Positions 16,523-21,588 of a stretch of 21,588 bases of DNA are shown one piece after another. This stretch comes from Longimonas sp040409695 (GTDB taxonomy: Bacteria > Bacteroidota > Rhodothermia > Rhodothermales > Salinibacteraceae): contig NZ_JARWGJ010000202.1 of assembly GCF_040409695.1 (NCBI RefSeq), forward strand, positions 1 through 21,588, read 5' to 3'. Position numbers and translations under genes: made by a program. Every line of letters starts with the position of its first letter. Position 1 is the first letter of the stretch. The notes below the pieces were generated by a model, which did no database searches, was not told the DNA's origin, and saw only the letters and a program-made list of their open reading frames with translations.

Positions 16523-17152
16523 ATGCTTCACTCGTTTCGCAGTATCGCTGTAGCGCTTTCTGCTTTTGCCGTTGTTGCACTCGCTTTCCACCCCATGTCG
16601 GTCAATGACCCTGAGGTGGGGGCGCCCGCTCCAAGCTTCACACTGACCGACACAAACGGCACCGACCACAGCCTGTCTGACTTTGAAGGCCAATACGTGG
16701 TCCTTGAGTGGTTGAACTTTGACTGCCCGTTTGTTGCCAAGTTCTACAACAGCGGCAAGATGGCTGAGCTGCAGGAAACCTATCGTGAGCAGGGGGTCGT
16801 GTGGCTTTCTGTGGTATCGTCGGCTCCTGGCACGCAAGGCTACTTTCCGCCGGATGAGATGAACGCACGCAACGAGCAGGAGGGCGGCCAGCAAGATGCG
16901 ATCCTGATGGACCCCGAGGGCACCGTGGGTCAGCAGTATGGCGCGCAGACCACACCGCACATGTACATTATCAACCCGGAAGGCGAGCTGATCTACAAAG
17001 GCGGTATTGACGACACCCCCTCTACCAATCCCGCTGATATTGAAGACGCCACCAACTACGTAGAATCGACGCTCGATGCGGCGCTGCAAGGCGAAGCAGT
17101 CCCCACCCAGACCGCTCCGCCTTACGGATGCTCGGTGAAGTACGCCAGCTAA
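16523..17152 (+). CDS. Exported redoxin / peroxiredoxin-like protein with C-terminal cysteine
   Basis: This 209-aa protein has an N-terminal hydrophobic segment (signal peptide or membrane anchor, residues 5-22) and an AhpC/TSA-redoxin fold. The active site is NFDCPFVAKFY, with Cys68 as the only cysteine there, so it is not a CxxC thioredoxin. A second cysteine, Cys203, lies in the C-terminal tail YGCSVKYAS, a short motif I associate with this redoxin subfamily and that could act as resolving cysteine. The conserved TTPHMYIIN holds the cis-proline region. I chose ATG 16523; an upstream in-frame start at 16481 adds 14 residues before the hydrophobic segment without support. The gene follows the dsbD-like gene on the same strand but beyond its terminator, so it probably has its own promoter. 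It likely reduces peroxides or carries electrons in the envelope, fed by the DsbD-like protein (inference). Confidence 0.87.
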   Translation: MLHSFRSIAVALSAFAVVALAFHPMSVNDPEVGAPAPSFTLTDTNGTDHSLSDFEGQYVVLEWLNFDCPFVAKFYNSGKMAELQETYREQGVVWLSVVSSAPGTQGYFPPDEMNARNEQEGGQQDAILMDPEGTVGQQYGAQTTPHMYIINPEGELIYKGGIDDTPSTNPADIEDATNYVESTLDAALQGEAVPTQTAPPYGCSVKYAS

Positions 17153-17191
17153 GAAACGCAACCGCTGCCAACTTCTGCAACGCATCCACCC

Positions 17192-17222
17192 GACAGGTCG
17201 CTGAGACCTGTCAGGTCTTTTT
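17192..17222 (+). terminator. Terminator of the redoxin gene
   Basis: GACAGGTC (17192-17199) pairs with GACCTGTC (17205-17212) around a 5-base loop. Five T follow at 17218-17222, five bases after the stem. The gap between stem and T-run makes it weaker than the first terminator. It lies in the convergent gap between the redoxin and the minus-strand lipoprotein; no T-run is present for the other direction. Confidence 0.65.
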
Positions 17223-17254
17223 GTGTGCGGGTTCTATTTAGGTCGCTGGGTGTG

Positions 17255-17788
17255 CTACGGGCGATCCGGCGGATCCGCCAACTCGACGATGCCGGTGCCG
17301 CTTAGCGAGACCTCGGCGGGGCTGGACGTGTTATCGGCGTTGTGTGTGATCGAGAGCATGCCTTCAAGCTCCTCTTCGTCCTCCGGCGCAAACGTCACCG
17401 TCACCTCCAGGCTTGAGCCGGCTGTCACCTCATAGCTCCCGGTCTCTGACGCACTGAAGTGCGCCGCGCCGTCTTCTATGTCGATGTCGCCTTCCAGCGT
17501 AGCATCCCCATCATTTGTAATCGTAATCACCGCTTCCTCCGTCTCTTCCGTATCGACATCGCCATAGTCGATGCTACCCGGATCCACCGCAAACACCGCT
17601 TCGGGCGCGGGCTCTTCGGGGGGCGGGTCGCCGTTTTCGTCGTTGGCGTCGGTGGAGCCGCAGGCGGTGACCGTGCCGATCAGCAGCAAGCCCAGCACGG
17701 CGGTTGCTATCCACAGGCCGATAGGAGATCGGTGCGGTGCAGAACAGAGTGAGGTATTTTTATGTAGCGTGTTGGTATTCATAGTCAT
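17255..17788 (-). CDS. Lipoprotein with one ASH/Hydin-like domain
   Basis: This 177-aa protein has a lipoprotein signal: a hydrophobic stretch IGLWIATAVLGLLLIG followed by TVTAC, whose Cys would be lipidated, then a flexible linker rich in Asp, Glu and Pro. The rest is one immunoglobulin-like module of the ASPM-SPD2-Hydin (choice-of-anchor D) type, with SIDYGDVDTEETEEAVITIT, the VTFAPEDEEELEG turn and SITHNADN near its end. The same module occurs three times in the giant protein encoded next to it. Its own job is unknown; such domains usually mediate binding or act as spacers. I chose ATG 17788 (MTMNTN) because the longer frame to 17914 would put 42 polar residues before the signal. The protein is strongly acidic. 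It is convergent with the redoxin gene and upstream of nothing on its strand within 100 bp. Confidence 0.82.
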   Translation of the reverse strand: MTMNTNTLHKNTSLCSAPHRSPIGLWIATAVLGLLLIGTVTACGSTDANDENGDPPPEEPAPEAVFAVDPGSIDYGDVDTEETEEAVITITNDGDATLEGDIDIEDGAAHFSASETGSYEVTAGSSLEVTVTFAPEDEEELEGMLSITHNADNTSSPAEVSLSGTGIVELADPPDRP

Positions 17789-17987
17789 GAAGTAATCAAA
17801 TAAGTCAAAAGCAGAGTAGATGTCGCACTGTGCATTCGATGTGCCGTTCTTTACAGACCCTCTTGCAAATGGACGCTGGGGATGAGCCGCCCGAGCCAAC
17901 CGTCGCACAAGCAATGATCGCTCAAACGATGTCAGCCGGGCGGTCCCAGAAAAGCCCGGAAAGAGTCGTCCTTAACGCACGCTTACC
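17789..17987. other. Gap between the giant surface protein and the lipoprotein genes
   Basis: A 199-bp stretch after the giant gene's stop that should hold the lipoprotein promoter. A 6-bp inverted repeat, ccgggc and gcccgg (17936-17941, 17954-17959), lies just past the giant gene but has no T-run. No clear promoter boxes are seen. Confidence 0.4.
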
Positions 17988-20900
17988 TTACCGCACGCGC
18001 ACCACCTTCTCGGTGAAGGTCTGCCCTTCGGTCTGCAGGCGTAGGAAGTACATGCCGCTGGCGAGATTGTCGCCGCTCCACTGCACTTCGTTTAAGCCGC
18101 GCTGCAGCTCGCCCTCGTGCACCGTCGCCACGCGGCGCCCGAGCATGTCGTAGAGCACGATCTCCGCCTCCGCATCGCTGGGCAGCGCCACCTCCACCGT
18201 TACCGGACCGCGCGAGGGGTTCGGGTAGGCCGGGCCAAACGTGATCTCGTCTGGTACCTCCAGTTCATCGTCGATGAAGGCCTCACTGCCGATCAACACG
18301 CGCAGCTCGGCGGGCTCGTCCGCGAGCGTCACGGGCACGGTCTCGCCTGCGTCCATCTCACGCAGATCGTAGCGCGTGCCATCGGCGCCGATCAAGAGCG
18401 CTTCGTCACCGGGGAACTGCTCGGAGGTCAGCGCTTCGCTGAGCGCAAGCTTGGCCGTCTGTTCTTCGGGCGAAGTCTCGTCTGAGTGTGCCTCAGTTGA
18501 GGCCATTTCACCCGCTGCAGGTTCGAGACGCAGGTCAAAGGCGTGTCCGTCTTCGTCAGCATTCATGCCGGAGGCGGGTTCTTTGAGCAGGCGGCTAAAG
18601 GCCGCTTCCTCATCTGCCTCCTCGCTGCGTACGGAGAACTGAGCCGGGAGGAAGTGGGCTGGCGGCATGCGCGTGGCGCGGGTCTCAGGTGCATAGCCCA
18701 GCGTAACCGTACCCAGCTCGATATCCTCTACTTGGTTTTCGTTTCCTGCCTCGCCGCTTTCCAGGGTAGCGGTAAACTGCAGCGTCTCCGCTTCCTCGGT
18801 CGTCGCAGCAACAACGGGCGCCTCACTACTTGGCGCCTCTGCATCGGGATGCGCCAGCGTCAGCGCGTCCAGTTCGGCGTCGTTGAACAGGTAGAAAGCG
18901 GTGCCCTCGCGAGCACTGGTGAAGGTGCCAGACTCCGACCATCCGCCATCCCACTGCCAGAGCGATTCGGTCAAGCCGTCGTTAGCTGCCAGCCCGAGTG
19001 TGGCGTCCCATGCAACAGAGCGGTCCAGCGGATTGGAGAGGATGTTCCACCCCTCCTGCAAGGGCACGGTGGTGGTGCTATCTTCATCCAGCGCCACCGG
19101 ATCGACGGTCGTGTCTACGGCCCAGTCCTCGCGGCTCAGCATCCAGAAGCCCCGGCCCGGCGCAAATCGGAACGCGTCGGACCCATCGTACGCCTCCAGG
19201 TCATCCTCTTCGGTGCCGGGATCGCGGAAGACACGCCACCCGGTGTCGGGGTCGCCGGAGAGCGTGGCAGCCACATCTTCATCGATCTGGCCCGGAAGCC
19301 CGGTCAGACGATAACTGGCTGTCGCGCGGGGATCATCAAACGCAATGGTTGGAGCTGCGCGGAGGGCGTTCACGTCGGCCTCGAAGTCAAGCGTGGCGGC
19401 CCCGCCTTCTTCCGTTTCGGCGGTCACCGTAATGGAAGCTATACCGACCGCTAAGGGCGTGGCGCTAAGGGTGCTGTTTTCCACGTCTACGTCCACAAGT
19501 GCAGGGAATGTGGAGGATGCGCTGAAGGTAAGCGGGTCTGGACTGGTCGCTGGCGGCTCCACAAACTCCGTGAGATCCCACGTCGTAGCGGCTGCTCCGG
19601 CAACCAGTTCCACATCATCCAGTTCTTGCGTGATCACCGGTTCGGCAGGCGTCGCTTCGCCGCTGATCGCAACGCTAAGCGGGTCGGGCTCATTATCCGC
19701 ATTGTGGCTGATGGACAGCGTGCCCTCGAAGGAGGCGGCCTCCTCCGGTTCAAAGGTGACGTCCACCTCCTGCGTTTCATCGGGGGCAAGCGAATAATCA
19801 CCTTCACCCTCGGTCAAGTCGAACGCATCCGTATCGGCATCCAGGCTGATGCTACCTTCCAGCGGAGCACTGCCCGTGTTTTCAATGGTCACCGTCTCCG
19901 TGACCGATTCACCGGCCGCTACATTGTCAAAGTTGATTGCTTCTGGGTTTACTGCAATCGCGGAGGCAACCGATTCACCGGTTAGCGGCACATCCACCGG
20001 GTCCGGCTCATTGCCTGCGTTGTGGGTGATGGATACGGTGCCCTCGAAGGAGGCGGCTTCATCTGGCGCAAAGGTGACTTCCACGTCCTGCGTCTCATCC
20101 GGACCGAGCGCATAATCGCCTTCGCCCTCAGACAGTTCGAACGCATCCGTATCGACATCCAGGCTGACGCTGCCTTCCAGCGGAGCACTGCCCGTGTTTT
20201 CAATGGTCACCGTCTCCGTGGCCGATTCGCCCGCCACGACATCATCAAAGCTCAGTGCTTCAGGATCCACGGCAATCGATGGGGCGAGGCCATCGCCCGT
20301 TAGACTGACTTCCACCGGGTCCGGCTCATTATCCGCATTGTGGCTGATGGCAACTGTGCCCTCAAAGGAAGCATCTTCCTCCGGCGCAAAGGTCACCTCC
20401 ACCTCCTGCGTCTCATCCGGACCGAGCGCATAGTCGCCTGCGCCCTCAGTCAGCGAGAACACCTCCGCTTCATCTTCCAGGCTGACACTGCCCGCTAAGG
20501 GAGTACTGCCGGTGTTCTCAATCGTCAGCGTCTCCGTGGCCGATTCCCCGGCCACTACATCGTCGAAGCTGAGCGCCTCCGAATCAACTGCAATCTCCGC
20601 TGCTCCTCCGTCAACCGTAATATCGAACGGAATCAGGGTAGACTCGGCATCCGGATCATTGGTCGTCAGCGTCAACTCATCTTCGTAGATGTCTGGCTCA
20701 ACACCATCCGCATCAAGCGTGATAGATACGTCGTCGCTATCACCTCCAGCGAGCGAGCCCGAAGCTGGATTCACATCGACGATGAAGTCGGGAGCCGCTT
20801 CGATGTCAATGGCCAGTTCGTTCTCGACATACTCTGTATTGAAAGCAATCTGCAGGCCATCGCTTCCATCCAGGTTCTGGATGCCAATGCTTGCTGGATC

Positions 20901-21588
20901 CGTTACGCCATCCATATCTAGATACTGGTAGCGAATAGCTCCATTCTCTGTCAGAATGATCTGGAAGGTGAAGGCATCCTCGGTCTCTCCGAATGTCCAC
21001 GGGGGTACTTCATCATACTGGATAATGAAGCGATTATTCTCTTCATCAGCGTACGCATAGATTTCGCCTCCTTCGCTGGGGTCCAAGTCGAACCAAAACG
21101 GCGCGATGCTTGGAGTACCATCACCCGGAATTTCGCTAGTTATAAACTCAGGCAATTCTCCGGTGAAGGTAACTGCTCCGTTATCGCCAACATCGATTTC
21201 GGAGAAGGTATCTCCGTAGAAGGGAAATTCGAACGGTAAGTCTACCGTTTCGATCTCTTCATCTCCAATCGGAAGGGCCTCTCCATCCTCGGAGATATCC
21301 ACCCAACTGAATGTCGGACCTCCTTCTTCGTTGCTGTCGATCCAGGTGTAACCGAACTCATCGGGGCCGCCCGCGCCAAGAAGCACAGGGTGACCTTCAC
21401 CAGCCAGCGGATCCGCCTCTCCTTTCTGAAAGCCGCGAGTTCCACTGACGATGCTCGATGTGTTGTTTGGCTCTACACCCGGCTGGCTCAACACACTTTG
21501 TGCTGCAAAGCCCGGGAAACTGTACTCTAGTTCAGTTTCGGCTGGACCGGTGTTTGCCACGTTCATCGAAACGTCGCGGACCTCATTG
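17988..21588 (-). CDS. Giant surface/secreted protein with ASH repeats and C-terminal sorting domain (5' end outside window)
   Basis: About 1199 codons are visible; the frame stays open through the right edge, so the N-terminus and any signal peptide or catalytic domain are missing. From N to C: a beta-sandwich with WIDSNEEGGPTFSWVDI and VDLPFEFPFYG...IAPFWFDL (about 20810-21370), a module I have seen in secreted Bacteroidota proteins, often behind subtilisin-like S8 peptidases; an Ig-like segment with LTTNDPD (20601-20810); three 106-residue ASH/Hydin-like repeats (19647-20600); a cadherin-like segment (about 19340-19646); a module with GRGFWMLSRE and LQEGWNILSNPL (about 18780-19320); and a type-A C-terminal sorting domain (17991-18242) with AYPNPSRGPVTVEV, LYDMLGRRV, LASGMYFLRL and KVVRVR at the end. 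The tag predicts export by type IX secretion and attachment to or release from the cell surface. The protein is very acidic. Confidence 0.88.
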   Translation of the reverse strand, partial: NEVRDVSMNVANTGPAETELEYSFPGFAAQSVLSQPGVEPNNTSSIVSGTRGFQKGEADPLAGEGHPVLLGAGGPDEFGYTWIDSNEEGGPTFSWVDISEDGEALPIGDEEIETVDLPFEFPFYGDTFSEIDVGDNGAVTFTGELPEFITSEIPGDGTPSIAPFWFDLDPSEGGEIYAYADEENNRFIIQYDEVPPWTFGETEDAFTFQIILTENGAIRYQYLDMDGVTDPASIGIQNLDGSDGLQIAFNTEYVENELAIDIEAAPDFIVDVNPASGSLAGGDSDDVSITLDADGVEPDIYEDELTLTTNDPDAESTLIPFDITVDGGAAEIAVDSEALSFDDVVAGESATETLTIENTGSTPLAGSVSLEDEAEVFSLTEGAGDYALGPDETQEVEVTFAPEEDASFEGTVAISHNADNEPDPVEVSLTGDGLAPSIAVDPEALSFDDVVAGESATETVTIENTGSAPLEGSVSLDVDTDAFELSEGEGDYALGPDETQDVEVTFAPDEAASFEGTVSITHNAGNEPDPVDVPLTGESVASAIAVNPEAINFDNVAAGESVTETVTIENTGSAPLEGSISLDADTDAFDLTEGEGDYSLAPDETQEVDVTFEPEEAASFEGTLSISHNADNEPDPLSVAISGEATPAEPVITQELDDVELVAGAAATTWDLTEFVEPPATSPDPLTFSASSTFPALVDVDVENSTLSATPLAVGIASITVTAETEEGGAATLDFEADVNALRAAPTIAFDDPRATASYRLTGLPGQIDEDVAATLSGDPDTGWRVFRDPGTEEDDLEAYDGSDAFRFAPGRGFWMLSREDWAVDTTVDPVALDEDSTTTVPLQEGWNILSNPLDRSVAWDATLGLAANDGLTESLWQWDGGWSESGTFTSAREGTAFYLFNDAELDALTLAHPDAEAPSSEAPVVAATTEEAETLQFTATLESGEAGNENQVEDIELGTVTLGYAPETRATRMPPAHFLPAQFSVRSEEADEEAAFSRLLKEPASGMNADEDGHAFDLRLEPAAGEMASTEAHSDETSPEEQTAKLALSEALTSEQFPGDEALLIGADGTRYDLREMDAGETVPVTLADEPAELRVLIGSEAFIDDELEVPDEITFGPAYPNPSRGPVTVEVALPSDAEAEIVLYDMLGRRVATVHEGELQRGLNEVQWSGDNLASGMYFLRLQTEGQTFTEKVVRVR
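17991..18242 (-). other. Type-A C-terminal sorting domain of the giant protein
   Basis: The last 84 residues form the beta-sandwich tag recognised by type IX secretion: a PNPSRG motif, then LYDMLGRRV, WSGDNLASGMYFL and a final KVVRVR. It is expected to be cut off during export. Confidence 0.85.
19647..20600 (-). repeat. Three 318-bp tandem repeats coding ASH/Hydin-like modules
   Basis: Units lie at 20600-20283, 20282-19965 and 19964-19647, each exactly 106 codons. Each begins IAVxxEAxxFDxVxAGES and contains ENTGSxPLxGSxSL, DETQxVxVTF and xHNAxNEPDP. Units 2 and 3 share a 48-base identical block (20173-20220 and 19855-19902) at the exact 318-base offset, pointing to recent duplication or gene conversion. 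Unit 1 is more diverged. Confidence 0.93.

Noticed and set aside
18543..19454. A 303-codon + strand open frame opposite the giant surface protein
   Set aside because: It is antisense to the module before the sorting domain and has no recognisable features.
19647..20600. The regular 318-bp repeat considered as a CRISPR-like or non-coding array
   Set aside because: The repeats are in frame, exactly 106 codons each, and encode a recognisable protein module.

Overview
The window looks like chromosomal DNA from a moderately GC-rich, probably halophilic or marine member of the Rhodothermota/Bacteroidota (Salinibacter, Rhodothermus and relatives). I base this on acidic secreted proteins, on a large surface protein ending in a type-A C-terminal sorting domain (the tag used by type IX secretion), on start codons with almost no Shine-Dalgarno sequences, and on gene types I associate with that group. 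No species can be named from the sequence alone. There are no tRNA or rRNA genes, CRISPR arrays, insertion sequences or phage genes. Almost every product is exported or acts at the envelope.

Layout. 1-380: a nested palindromic repeat and a promoter-like stretch. 381-1539: an HsdR_N-type nuclease-like gene broken by an exact 13-bp tandem duplication lying on its catalytic E-x-K codons. 1562-2371 (-): a sugar-phosphate nucleotidyltransferase, probably in one operon with 2432-8077 (-), a very large alpha-2-macroglobulin lipoprotein with an intact thioester motif. 8078-8613: a non-coding gap that holds the decayed 3' end of an outer-membrane beta-barrel gene. 8614-9393 (+): a pirin. 9429-10229 (-): an S1/P1 zinc nuclease. 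10474-11388 (-): a Tat-exported metallo-beta-lactamase-fold hydrolase. 11611-13647 (-): an S9 prolyl-oligopeptidase-type peptidase. 13648-14051: a divergent control region. 14052-16259 (+): a DsbD/ScsB-type thiol reductant transporter. 16523-17152 (+): an envelope redoxin. Each of these two redox genes is followed by a hairpin terminator of one sequence family. 17255-17788 (-): a lipoprotein with one ASH/Hydin-like module. 17988 to the right edge (-): a giant surface protein with three 106-residue copies of that same module; its N-terminus lies outside the window.

How the genes may work together (inference). The dsbD-like gene and the redoxin gene form a plausible electron route from cytoplasmic thioredoxin through the membrane to an envelope peroxidase or reductase. 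The macroglobulin, S9 peptidase and S1/P1 nuclease fit envelope defence and scavenging of protein and nucleic acid. The lipoprotein and the giant protein share a repeat module and look evolutionarily linked.

I see no clear, complete new system. The observations most worth following are the 13-bp duplication that silences, perhaps reversibly, the nuclease-like gene; the series of short tandem duplications around gene ends; the shared ASH module; and the outer-membrane protein relic.
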